DNA of 64,000 bases from Mesorhizobium sp. STM 4661. GTDB taxonomy: Bacteria; Pseudomonadota; Alphaproteobacteria; Rhizobiales; Rhizobiaceae. Each line of letters opens with the position of its first letter. The first letter of the stretch is position 1. Position numbers and translations under genes: made by a program. The stretch is taken from positions 1-64,000 of the forward strand of contig NZ_CAAF010000049.1 of assembly GCF_000359125.1 (NCBI RefSeq). Direction: 5' to 3'. The notes beneath the pieces are model-generated. The model had not been told where the DNA came from. It worked only from the letters and a program-made list of their open reading frames with translations, and ran no database searches. Positions 54,583 to 63,856 of this stretch are shown in pieces.

Positions 54583-55100
54583 ACCACGATGCCTACGACA
54601 ATGCCTACATCGCCGGCATCCTCAATTCGGTGAAGACCATCGCCATGGTCGGCGCGTCGGCCAATGATGTGCGGCCGAGCTATTTCGTATTGAAATACCT
54701 GCTGGCAAAGGGCTTTTCGGTGTTCCCGATCAACCCGGGACAGGCCGGCAAGGAAATCCTCGGCCGAACCGTCTATGCCAGGCTCGCCGATCTCCCTGAG
54801 CCTGTCGACATGGTCGACATCTTTCGCGGCACGGCGGCCGTGCCTGGCGTCGTCGACGAGGTTTTGCTACTCGATCCCTTGCCGAAAGTCGTCTGGATGC
54901 AGCTCGGCGTGCGCCATGACGAGGCGGCCGCGCGCGCCGAAGCCGCCGGCATCAAGGTGGTGATGAACCGCTGCCCGAAGATCGAATATGGCAAGCTGTC
55001 GGGCGAGATCGGCTGGACCGGCGTCAACTCCGGCGTGCTGTCGTCGAAGAAGCCGCTGATGCGGCCGGGATTCCAGAGTTTCGGCGTTCGCCAGAAGTAA
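54579..55100 (+). CDS. CoA-binding protein (YccU-like)
   Basis: A 173-residue Rossmann-fold protein of the CoA_binding_2 family. It starts TIAMVGASANDVRPSYFVLK and has FSVFPINPGQAGKEILGRTV and VVWMQLGVRHDEAAARAEAA, the pattern of YccU-type CoA-binding proteins. It overlaps the GNAT stop by four bases (ATGA). It is the last gene of the five-gene run that includes enoyl-CoA hydratase and ends before the metY leader. The function in the cell is not established. Confidence 0.88.
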   Translation: MNHDAYDNAYIAGILNSVKTIAMVGASANDVRPSYFVLKYLLAKGFSVFPINPGQAGKEILGRTVYARLADLPEPVDMVDIFRGTAAVPGVVDEVLLLDPLPKVVWMQLGVRHDEAAARAEAAGIKVVMNRCPKIEYGKLSGEIGWTGVNSGVLSSKKPLMRPGFQSFGVRQK

Positions 55101-55103
55101 GTA

Positions 55104-55230
55104 GTGAATAGTGAATAGTGAATAGAAGGATTTTTCTGGAAGGCGGGCAAAGCGGCATATGAGCCGCTTGCAATCAGGGTGGGGCTGGCCGACTTTGCCA
55201 TCACCGTTCACCATTCACCATTCACCATTC
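55104..55230 (+). promoter_or_regulatory. metY: Structured leader of metY with heptamer repeats
   Basis: Three GTGAATA units (55104-55124) and four ACCRTTC units (55203-55230) are near-complementary in inverted orientation. Inside them GGCAAAG (55146-55152) pairs with CTTTGCC (55193-55199), and AAGCGGC (55150-55156) with GCCGCTT (55163-55169). The whole could fold into a large hairpin directly before the metY ribosome site. It does not match a SAM-II riboswitch. Confidence 0.5.
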
Positions 55231-55243
55231 AGGGAGGTTTTCG

Positions 55244-56524
55244 ATGACCCGTACGCCCGGTTTCAACACGCTTGCCGTCCATGCCGGTGCCAAGCCCGAT
55301 CCGGCGACGGGCGCTCGGGCGACGCCGATCTACCAGACGACCTCTTTTGTCTTCGACGATGCCGACCATGCCGCCTCGCTGTTCGGGCTGAAGGCTTTCG
55401 GCAACATCTACACCCGCATCATGAACCCGACGCAGGCGGTGCTGGAAGAGCGCATCGCCGCACTCGAAGGCGGCACGGCGGCGCTGGCTGTCGCCTCGGG
55501 CCATGCCGCTCAGGTGCTGGTGTTCCACAATCTGATGCAGCCGGGCGACAATTTCGTTGCTGCGACCAGGCTTTACGGCGGTTCGATCAACCAGTTCGGC
55601 CACGCCTTCAAGAATTTCGGCTGGCAGGTGCGCTGGGCCGACACCAACGATATCTCGACCTTCGAGAGCCAGATCGACGACAGGACCAAGGCGATCTTCA
55701 TCGAGAGCCTGGCCAATCCGGGCGGCGTCTTCGTCGACATCGAGAAGATCGGCGACATCGCCCGCAAGCACGGCCTGCCGCTGATCGTCGACAACACGCT
55801 GGCCTCGCCCTATCTGGTGCGGCCGATCGAGCATGGCGCCGACATTATCGTCCATTCGCTGACCAAGTTCATCGGAGGCCACGGCAATTCGATCGGTGGC
55901 GCCATCGTCGACGGCGGCACTTTCGACTGGTCGAAGTCAGGCAAATATCCGATGCTGTCGGAGCCCCGTCCCGAATATGGCGGCCTCATCCTGCACGAAA
56001 CCTTCGGCAATTTCGCCTTCGCCATCGCCGCGCGCGTGCTCGGCCTGCGCGATATCGGCCCGGCGATCTCGCCTTTCAACGCGTTCCTCATCCTGACCGG
56101 GCTGGAAACCTTGCCGCTTCGCATGCAGCGTCACTGCGACAATGCCGTGAAGGTCGCCGGCTGGCTGTCCGATCACCCCAAGGTTGCCTGGGTGAACTAT
56201 CCTGGCCTGCCCAGCGACAAGAACAACGCGCTGCAGAAGAAGTACTCGCCGCTTGGCGCTGGCGCGGTGTTTACCTTCGGCCTGAAGGGCGGCTATGAGG
56301 CCGGCGTCAAGTTCGTCGAGGCGCTCGAACTGTTCTCGCACCTCGCCAATGTCGGCGACACCAAGTCGCTGGTCATCCACCCGGCCTCGACCACGCACCG
56401 CCAGTTGTCCGACGAGCAGAAGGTCAAGGCCGGGGCGGGGCCGGATACGGTCAGGCTTTCGGTCGGTATCGAGGATGTCAACGACATCATCGCCGATCTG
56501 GAACAGGCCCTGGCCAAGGTCTGA
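55244..56524 (+). CDS. metY: O-acetylhomoserine aminocarboxypropyltransferase (sulfhydrylase)
   Basis: A PLP enzyme that makes homocysteine from O-acetylhomoserine and sulfide. The 426-residue protein begins TRTPGFNTLAVHAGAKPDPA and has ALEGGTAALAVASGHAAQVL and the PLP lysine in VHSLTKFIGGHGNSIGG (about residue 208). Length fits MetY rather than the shorter MetZ. O-succinylhomoserine as substrate cannot be excluded. AGGGAGG precedes the ATG. It overlaps the cupin start at its TGATG. Confidence 0.95.
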   Translation: MTRTPGFNTLAVHAGAKPDPATGARATPIYQTTSFVFDDADHAASLFGLKAFGNIYTRIMNPTQAVLEERIAALEGGTAALAVASGHAAQVLVFHNLMQPGDNFVAATRLYGGSINQFGHAFKNFGWQVRWADTNDISTFESQIDDRTKAIFIESLANPGGVFVDIEKIGDIARKHGLPLIVDNTLASPYLVRPIEHGADIIVHSLTKFIGGHGNSIGGAIVDGGTFDWSKSGKYPMLSEPRPEYGGLILHETFGNFAFAIAARVLGLRDIGPAISPFNAFLILTGLETLPLRMQRHCDNAVKVAGWLSDHPKVAWVNYPGLPSDKNNALQKKYSPLGAGAVFTFGLKGGYEAGVKFVEALELFSHLANVGDTKSLVIHPASTTHRQLSDEQKVKAGAGPDTVRLSVGIEDVNDIIADLEQALAKV

Positions 56525-56880
56525 TGGCCATGACCGCGCCGAAATTTCTGTCCGTCGATATCGAGAGCGTCGAGCCGGAACTTGGCGCACCGGCGCCGGA
56601 TCGCCTGATTTCGGGCGATCCGAAGTTCCGCACCTGGAATGTCGAGGAACAGGGCGACGCCCTCTACGCCGGAATCTGGGAAGCGACACCGGGCAAATGG
56701 CGCATAGAATATGACGAGTGGGAGTTCTGCCACATCCTGTCGGGCGTCTCGGTGATTTCCGAAGAAGGCGGCGAGGCGCGCACCGTCAAGGCCGGCGACA
56801 GCTTCGTGCTGAGACCTGGCTTCAGGGGAAGCTGGGAAGTGCTTGAAACGACCCGCAAGGAGTATGTGATCAAGCTCTGA
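56524..56880 (+). CDS. Cupin domain protein
   Basis: A 118-residue single-domain cupin of the Cupin_3 type (DUF861-like). EYDEWEFCHILSGVSVISEE and VKAGDSFVLRPGFRGSWEVL form the two beta modules. It lacks the classic HXH pair, as in many members. It shares a TGATG overlap with metY, so the two are co-transcribed. A perfect inverted repeat spans its stop codon. Function unknown. Confidence 0.88.
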   Translation: MAMTAPKFLSVDIESVEPELGAPAPDRLISGDPKFRTWNVEEQGDALYAGIWEATPGKWRIEYDEWEFCHILSGVSVISEEGGEARTVKAGDSFVLRPGFRGSWEVLETTRKEYVIKL

Positions 56881-56892
56881 TCACATACTCCT
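56858..56892. terminator. Perfect 15-bp inverted repeat across the cupin stop codon
   Basis: AGGAGTATGTGATCA (56858-56872), loop AGCTC, TGATCACATACTCCT (56878-56892). No T-run follows on either side (CTGCCGCC on plus), but it is located between convergent genes. It may terminate or stabilise both transcripts. Confidence 0.6.
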
Positions 56893-56902
56893 GCCGCCGA
56901 AC

Positions 56903-57622
56903 TCACAAAAGCCGATCGACATCGGCGTCGGAAAATCCGTAGCCACGCATCATTCCTCTGTGCCAGGCGCTGCCAAGCAGATCATCCAGACATGAATCGA
57001 TGCGCTGACGAAGAACGGCATTGTCCTTCGCGAGGGCAAATGCGCCGGCGGCCGGTTGTTTTTCATCGGCCGCAACGTCGATGACCTCGAGCGGCGCATC
57101 GGGCCGCCTGGTCAGGTAGCCTCGGTGCGCCATGGCGACACTTGCATAGGCATGCACCGCACCGGCCGCGACCGCGTCCGCCGCGCCTGCTTGCGTGGCG
57201 AATATCCTTATCCGCTCGGGCGCAACGCCATTTTGCAGAGCCGTCTGGTGTTGAACCTGGCCTGATATGACGCCGATCAACGCCCCCTCGTCCTTGGCGA
57301 TGGATCGATAGCCCTTGAATTCGCGCGGATTGCCTTTCGCGACCAGCAGCCCGTCCTGCAACACCCAGATCGGTCGCGTGAAGTCGACGGATTTTTTGCG
57401 TTGGTCCGAAACGAACAGACCTGTCGTCATGTCCCACTGACCTTTGGTCAATCCGGGAAGCAGTTTGGCGAACTCGGTCTCGACAGGCGAAAAGTCTTCC
57501 AGCCCCAACGCCTGGCAAACCTTCCGTGCGAGCTTGGCGTCGCAGCCGGAGACATCTCCGGAAGCGTCAATGAAGCAGAAGGGCGGCTCCTGCAGAAAAG
57601 CGAATGTCATTTTTTCAGTCAT
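56903..57622 (-). CDS. Periplasmic-binding-protein fold (family 3 solute-binding) without signal peptide
   Basis: A 239-residue SBP_bac_3-type protein. FAFLQEPPFCFIDASGDVSG (ligand pocket region), CDAKLARKVCQALGLED and GLFVSDQRKKSVDFTRPIWV are classic for amino-acid-binding proteins. The start at 57622 lies 23 bases after the P450 stop, and any longer start would run into P450 coding sequence. The product therefore begins directly with the binding domain and no signal peptide is visible. It may work in the cytosol, or be a decayed transporter part. No permease or ATPase gene is nearby. Confidence 0.82.
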   Translation of the reverse strand: MTEKMTFAFLQEPPFCFIDASGDVSGCDAKLARKVCQALGLEDFSPVETEFAKLLPGLTKGQWDMTTGLFVSDQRKKSVDFTRPIWVLQDGLLVAKGNPREFKGYRSIAKDEGALIGVISGQVQHQTALQNGVAPERIRIFATQAGAADAVAAGAVHAYASVAMAHRGYLTRRPDAPLEVIDVAADEKQPAAGAFALAKDNAVLRQRIDSCLDDLLGSAWHRGMMRGYGFSDADVDRLL

Positions 57623-57645
57623 GCGGTTCAGCCTAGGATCGCCTC

Positions 57646-58902
57646 TCAGAAGCCCACGGTGAGCGCTTCCAGCCCATGAAAATGATAGCTGTCGCGCAAG
57701 CGCGGCTCCTCGGCAAGATGGAGCCGCGGCTGCCGCTCGAACAAGGTCCTCAGCGACACCTGCAATTCGAGCCGGGCCAGCGGCGCGCCGATGCAAAAAT
57801 GGATGCCGGCGCCGAACGACAAATTCTTCTGGTCGGCACGGCCGGGCCGGAAAGCAGCGGGTTCGGCAAAGGCCCTGGGATCATGATTGGCCATGCCGAG
57901 CAACAGGCCGATCATTTCGCCCGGCCGCACGGTAATCCCCGGCGCGGCCTCGATCTCCTCATAGGCATAGCGCAGGAACATGTGCAGCGGCGCGTCGAAG
58001 CGCAGGCATTCTTCGACAGTTGCGGCGGTTGCTTCCGACGAGGTGAAGAAGCGGTGGGGGTCGCCACCTTGCGCCAGGATCGAGCGCACGGCATTGCCGG
58101 TCTGGTGGACGGTTGCCTCATGGCCGGCATTGAGCAGCAAGATCGCCGAGGACACCAACTCGTCCTCCGAAAGCCTCTGGCCGTCCTCCTGTGCCGCGAT
58201 CAGCAGCGACAGCAGATCGTCGCCGGGTTGCTTGCGCCGCTCAGTGACATAGCCGCGCAGAAAGTCGGAAAAATCCCGTGCGGCGCGATTGGCTGTCTCT
58301 TCCGTCTCGCGCGTGCGGCCATGCATGTACATGGCCACCATCCGGTGCGACCAGTCGAGCAGTTGCGGTCCCATCGCGACGGGAACGCCGAGCATTTCGG
58401 CAATGATGGTGATCGGCAAGGGCGAGGCGAAGGCAGGCAGCAGGTCGACCTGGCCCGGCTCGAAACGGTCGATCAGCTCGTCGGCCAGCGCCTCGACACG
58501 CGGCCTGAGACGCTCGACCTGGCGCGAGACGAAGGCGCGGTTGACCAGCATCCTCAGCCGCGTGTGCACGGGCGGCTCCAACTCAAGCATCGAATTGGCC
58601 TCGATGCCGTCGAAGGCGGTGAGATGCGAGCGGTCCTGGTCGATGCCGCGGCTGTCGGGGATGCCGGCCGGGTTCTGGCGCCCGAAGCGGCGGTCGCGCA
58701 GCAGCCGGCTGACGTCATCGAAGCCGCCAAAGCACCAGAAGCCATAGTTCTCCCAGAAGAAGGCGCTGGATGCGCCGTGCAGGAAGGCATAGGCCTCGTA
58801 AGGATTTTGAACGAAGGCCGGCTCGTGCGGGTCGAGGCGCAGACGCCGCGTGGCGGGATCGAAAACGAGATAGTCTGGCATCATCCTTGACCAATAGCGC
58901 AT
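57646..58902 (-). CDS. Cytochrome P450
   Basis: A 418-residue soluble bacterial P450. The I-helix AGHEATVHQTGN holds the oxygen-activating acid/Thr pair, the K-helix ExxR is EECLR, and the heme Cys lies in FGAGIHFCIGAPLARLE. The overall pattern is like the CYP107 and related groups. No redox partner gene is adjacent. The ATG at 58902 falls inside a RIME-like repeat, and ATGs at 58884 or 58881 are alternatives. Neither has a strong ribosome site. It lies in line with the upstream decarboxylase and the downstream binding protein. Confidence 0.94.
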   Translation of the reverse strand: MRYWSRMMPDYLVFDPATRRLRLDPHEPAFVQNPYEAYAFLHGASSAFFWENYGFWCFGGFDDVSRLLRDRRFGRQNPAGIPDSRGIDQDRSHLTAFDGIEANSMLELEPPVHTRLRMLVNRAFVSRQVERLRPRVEALADELIDRFEPGQVDLLPAFASPLPITIIAEMLGVPVAMGPQLLDWSHRMVAMYMHGRTRETEETANRAARDFSDFLRGYVTERRKQPGDDLLSLLIAAQEDGQRLSEDELVSSAILLLNAGHEATVHQTGNAVRSILAQGGDPHRFFTSSEATAATVEECLRFDAPLHMFLRYAYEEIEAAPGITVRPGEMIGLLLGMANHDPRAFAEPAAFRPGRADQKNLSFGAGIHFCIGAPLARLELQVSLRTLFERQPRLHLAEEPRLRDSYHFHGLEALTVGF

Positions 58903-58944
58903 GACCCCGAAAACCGGAATCGGTTTTCGGAAAGGATCATGCGC
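58897..58944. repeat. RIME-like intergenic palindromic element
   Basis: GCGCATGA (58897-58904) and TCATGCGC (58937-58944) enclose CCGAAAACCG and CGGTTTTCGG around GAAT. The same type of element lies at 28262-28332. It separates the decarboxylase and P450 genes and includes the P450's furthest start codon. Confidence 0.8.
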
Positions 58945-58978
58945 AGATTCTAATTGTTAGAGCGTCCTTTGCGGCGGC

Positions 58979-60358
58979 TCAGCGATTGAGCTCGTCGGCG
59001 GCGGCAATGACTTCGGACACAATCGCCCGCACATCGTCTGTCGTGGTCCGGTGATTGACGAAACACGCCCGCAGCGCGAATTGGCCGTTGATCGTCGCAT
59101 TCGACAGATACACCCGGCCGCGCGCAATCACGCGTCGCAAAATCGCTTGATTGTCTTTCGAGCGGTGGCGGAAACAGACCGCGCTCAAGGGAACGGGCGC
59201 AAGCAGTTCCATCTCGGGATGTGAGGAAATCATGCCAGCCAGCATCTGCGCATGGCGGAGATCGCGCGCGATGGCGTCGCGAAAGGCACGCCGTCCGTGA
59301 TATTGTAGCGACATCCAGAGCTTCAGGGCACGGAAACGTCGCGACAGCTCGATCGATTCCTCGAAAAAAGCAAAAGCTTCCTCCGGGTCCTGGCTGAATA
59401 TCTTCACATAGTCGCCACTGTGCGAAAAAGCTGCCTGCGCGATGCTTTGATCGCGATAGAGCAGGCAACCGCAATCGAGCGGCTGATACAGCCATTTGTG
59501 CGCGTCGAGCGACAGCGAATCCGCCAAGGACAATCCCTGGAATTTCTCCGGCACCGCCAGGGCCGCCAATCCTCCATAGGCGCCGTCGACATGCAGCCAC
59601 AGCGCTTCCCTCCGGGCAATGTCCGCAATGTCTACGAGGGGATCGATCGCTCCGGTGGCGACCGCACCGACAGTGGCCACGATGGCGATGGGCGTATGTC
59701 CTGACCTTCGGTCGTCGGCAATGGCGGCCTCGAGCGCGCCCGTCCGCATCCGGAGCTCGTCGTCGACCGGGATCAAGCGAAGGTTCTTTCTGCCGATGCC
59801 CAGCAGCGCGACGGCCTTCGGAATGGACATATGCACCTGCTCCGAGGCGTAGATCACACCGGGCCGTGCGCCCGTTTCGTTGGCAGGGAGCTTGGCTTCG
59901 CGTGCCATCGCCAGTGCCATGAGGTTCGCCGTCGAGCCGCCGCCGCACAGGCTGCCGGTGAATCCGGCACAGCCGACCGCTTGCGCCAGCCATCCGATGA
60001 CGGCTCGCTCGATCGACGTCGCCGCCGGAGCGGACCGCCACGACGTGACATTCTGATTGAGCACCGCGGCGAGCAATTCTCCGAGCGCAGCCACCGGTTC
60101 GCCTGAACCGACAACGTAGCCGAAGAATCTCCCGGTGGAAGGCCGCGCATGCTCGGTGACCAACTTGAAGTCCTGGAAGACATCACGACCCCGCCCATCC
60201 TCCGGCCAAGGCCGCGAGAAAAGCTCCTTCGTCTGTCTGGCGCTGGTCGAAGGATAGGCCGGGCGGTCCTCAAGCGACGTCCAGTAGCCTTTGGCGAGAC
60301 TGAGCGCGTCGTCCGCCAAGTCTGACAGGTCCTGATTGGAGATTTCCAGTTCGCGCAT
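58979..60358 (-). CDS. Group II pyridoxal-dependent amino acid decarboxylase
   Basis: A 459-residue enzyme of the aromatic-L-amino-acid/glutamate decarboxylase fold. The PLP lysine is in SLSLDAHKWLYQPLDCG (about residue 287), and a cofactor-binding Asp/Ala is in LWLHVDGAYGGLAAL. FTGSLCGGGSTANLMALAMA binds the phosphate. The protein is close in size to AADC-type enzymes (tyrosine or tryptophan), but substrate cannot be assigned. It is transcribed toward the P450 gene, with a 76-bp gap holding a repeat. It could feed an amine to the P450. Confidence 0.93.
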   Translation of the reverse strand: MRELEISNQDLSDLADDALSLAKGYWTSLEDRPAYPSTSARQTKELFSRPWPEDGRGRDVFQDFKLVTEHARPSTGRFFGYVVGSGEPVAALGELLAAVLNQNVTSWRSAPAATSIERAVIGWLAQAVGCAGFTGSLCGGGSTANLMALAMAREAKLPANETGARPGVIYASEQVHMSIPKAVALLGIGRKNLRLIPVDDELRMRTGALEAAIADDRRSGHTPIAIVATVGAVATGAIDPLVDIADIARREALWLHVDGAYGGLAALAVPEKFQGLSLADSLSLDAHKWLYQPLDCGCLLYRDQSIAQAAFSHSGDYVKIFSQDPEEAFAFFEESIELSRRFRALKLWMSLQYHGRRAFRDAIARDLRHAQMLAGMISSHPEMELLAPVPLSAVCFRHRSKDNQAILRRVIARGRVYLSNATINGQFALRACFVNHRTTTDDVRAIVSEVIAAADELNR

Positions 60359-60462
60359 GCCTTCAACCCAACGGAAGCTTCGCTGCGAAGCAGGCTATTC
60401 TCCTGGTTGAAGTCCAGCAATCCGCATTGTTGGATGCATTGTGGATGCTATCGGTATGCGCT

Positions 60463-61052
60463 CTAATACCGGCAATGCCGTGGGATATGCACCCGCCGCC
60501 AACTGGTCGAGCCTTCCTGCACCATCACCCGGCGCGCCACCCTCTGGTATGACGGCGCGATCTCAGTGATGCGCCGCCGCTCCGGTCGCACCAGCACTTC
60601 ACGGGCAACGCTCTCATATTCGGCTGGGAGGACAACCCGTCGGGTGCGCTCGGGTTCAACGACGACTGTTTCGGCGACACGCGCGTAGCGGGCCTTGCGC
60701 CAGACCTTGCACAGCACCTTGCGGCCGTGGATGACGCGCCATTCCCAGGCATAGCCGCCATCGTCGACCTTGACCGTGAGGTGGACGGTGCGGGTGATGG
60801 CTGGAACGACCTCATAGGTGACGCGGGGCGGTGCGATCTGCTCGACGCGCTCAACCGTGCCATAAATCGGCGGGTCGTAGTCGACCACCTGGCCGCCGGG
60901 GCTTACCAGCACATTTTCATGGACGGTATCGTAGACGGCCGGCCTGTTGACCGGCTGATAGCATTCGACGGCGCGGCCACCGGCCGCCGTTTCCGACATT
61001 GTGCCGAGCATGGTCAGGCCGGCAATGGCGAAGGAAGAAGCTTCCTGGTCAT
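60463..61052 (-). pseudogene. Exported protein of unknown function with a frameshift in the signal peptide
   Basis: From 61011 the frame runs 182 residues (LVSPGGQVVDYDPPIYGTVE, YAWEWRVIHGRKVLCKVWRK and a basic C-terminus). Upstream at 61052 is an ATG with a strong GGGGGAG site that encodes MTRKLL, but this frame stops after 12 codons. Moving by one base after MTRKLL gives SFAIAGLTMLGTMSETAAGG, a complete signal peptide fused in frame to the rest. The simplest reading is a one-base deletion (or sequence error) in CTTCTTCCTTC. The 61011 start would give a product with no full signal. Family not recognised. Confidence 0.65.
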
Positions 61053-61387
61053 GGCACTCCCCCTGTTTGAACTGCGTGAAGCGGGTTCAACGTTGAATTG
61101 TAGGGGAAGCCATATCGGGGGAAAGCGGATTCGCCATATTTCGTTAAGCGATGCGGTTAAGAAATTGCTACACTGTCCCAGACGTTTGAGACTGGACGGA
61201 GCCACCGGCATTGGCGCCGGGCTAGCCTTGCACGGAAACCTTGATTCCACTTAACCAGGTGGCTAGGAGAGGCGGCCTTGCGCTAGGGTGAGCCGGCATC
61301 CTATTTACATCCTAACGATCCAGAACCGATTCTGCCCGACTTGCTCATCTCCGGCGCCGGAATCCCACCTTCAATAAGGGATAGTCC
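61053..61387. promoter_or_regulatory. clpP: clpP upstream region with possible RpoH-type promoter
   Basis: A 335-bp gap with no gene. CTTG (61277-61280) and CCTATTT (61300-61306) resemble the alphaproteobacterial heat-shock sigma consensus CTTG and CYTATNT, at a slightly long 19-base spacing. This would fit heat induction of clpP but is a weak match. Confidence 0.35.
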
Positions 61388-62017
61388 ATGAAGAACCCCG
61401 TCGAAACCTACATGAACCTCGTTCCGATGGTGGTCGAACAGACCAATCGTGGCGAGCGGGCCTACGACATTTTCTCTCGGCTGCTCAAGGAGCGCATCAT
61501 CTTCATCACCGGCCCGGTCGAGGACGGCATGGCGACGCTGGTTTGCGCGCAGCTGTTGTTCCTGGAGGCGGAGAATCCGAAGAAGGAGATCAATCTCTAC
61601 ATCAATTCACCCGGCGGCGTCGTCACCTCGGGCATGGCGATCTACGACACCATGCAGTTCATCAAGCCGGCGGTGTCGACGCTGTGCATCGGCCAGGCGG
61701 CCTCGATGGGCTCGCTGCTCTTGACCGCGGGCGAGAAGGGCATGCGCTTCGCCACGCCGAATGCCCGCATCATGGTCCACCAGCCTTCCGGTGGCTTCCA
61801 GGGCCAGGCTTCCGACATCGAGCGCCACGCCCAGGACATCATCAAGCTGAAGCGCCGCCTCAACGAGGTCTACGTCAAGCACACCGGCAAGAGCTACGAG
61901 GAGATCGAGAAGACGCTGGACCGCGACCACTTCATGACCGCTGACGAGGCCAGGGATTTCGGCCTCATCGACAAGGTCATTTCGTCGCGCGAGCCGGCTG
62001 AGGTTGCCGCCGCATAG
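61388..62017 (+). CDS. clpP: ATP-dependent Clp protease proteolytic subunit
   Basis: Serine peptidase that forms the 14-mer chamber fed by ClpX or ClpA. The 209-residue protein has the catalytic Ser106 in [10 protein letters not shown], His131 in [10 protein letters not shown] and Asp near residue 180 ([15 protein letters not shown] region). The N-terminus [20 protein letters not shown] is typical for alphaproteobacterial ClpP1. It precedes clpX by 294 bp, so it probably has its own promoter, and clpX may have another. Confidence 0.97.
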   Translation: MKNPVETYMNLVPMVVEQTNRGERAYDIFSRLLKERIIFITGPVEDGMATLVCAQLLFLEAENPKKEINLYINSPGGVVTSGMAIYDTMQFIKPAVSTLCIGQAASMGSLLLTAGEKGMRFATPNARIMVHQPSGGFQGQASDIERHAQDIIKLKRRLNEVYVKHTGKSYEEIEKTLDRDHFMTADEARDFGLIDKVISSREPAEVAAA

Positions 62018-62311
62018 GGCCGAGTGGCAGTGGGATGGCGGGATAACGCGCTTTTGGCGCGGCTTGCGGCATTTCGGCCACAATTGGCTGTTCCCTCGAC
62101 GAGGACGATTGCCTACGTTAAGCCTATGTTGATTTTCGACGGCTTAGCTTTGTGTGGGGTTGCTGCGAATCATTGCCACGTTTTCTGATTTGTGTTTCGT
62201 ACGGGATGCGTTGCGGGAGCCGGGACACTGGCGGCGGCGATTTTCCGCGATAGATTGAATATGCGCCCTTTCAACCAGACCATCGGCGGGCGGCCATGAA
62301 AGGACATGAAA

Positions 62312-63586
<1,275 letters not shown>

Positions 63587-63611
63587 CGTGAGCCGGCAAT
63601 GGAATTTCTCG

Positions 63612-63638
63612 AAACGGCGCCGTGAGGCGCCGTTTTGC
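63612..63638 (+). terminator. Rho-independent terminator after clpX
   Basis: AAACGGCGCC (63612-63621), loop GTGA, GGCGCCGTTT (63626-63635), then TGCTG. It is located 26 bases after the clpX stop and separates it from lon. Confidence 0.9.
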
Positions 63639-63856
63639 TGTAGCGGCCGTTTTGTTGCGCCGACGGAGTGGATGAACGGACAGTGTTTGCTCTTGATCTT
63701 TGGCTCTCGTGCCTCCAACTAACACCAGAAGGCCGTGGTGCCGAATTCTGTGCTGTAAAACTCCCGTCACAAACGGTGGTAGGCGGAACGATCCTCGGTC
63801 GTTAAGATGAGATTCGCGGTTGGCCGATTGGCGGCCGCGACATGAAAGGTTGGACA

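Noticed and set aside
55101-55243. SAM-II riboswitch in the metY leader
   Set aside because: A CGCTTGCAA segment recalls the conserved UUGCAA part, but the downstream GCUAAA-type segment and the pseudoknot partner are not found. The region is better described as repeats plus hairpins.
55157-56298. Long plus-strand frame starting in the metY leader and overlapping metY
   Set aside because: It is a shifted-frame shadow of metY with Arg-rich composition typical of GC-rich antiframe translation.
61277-61306. Firm heat-shock promoter for clpP
   Set aside because: The CTTG and CCTATTT elements resemble the consensus but the spacing is longer than usual, so it is recorded only as a low-confidence feature.
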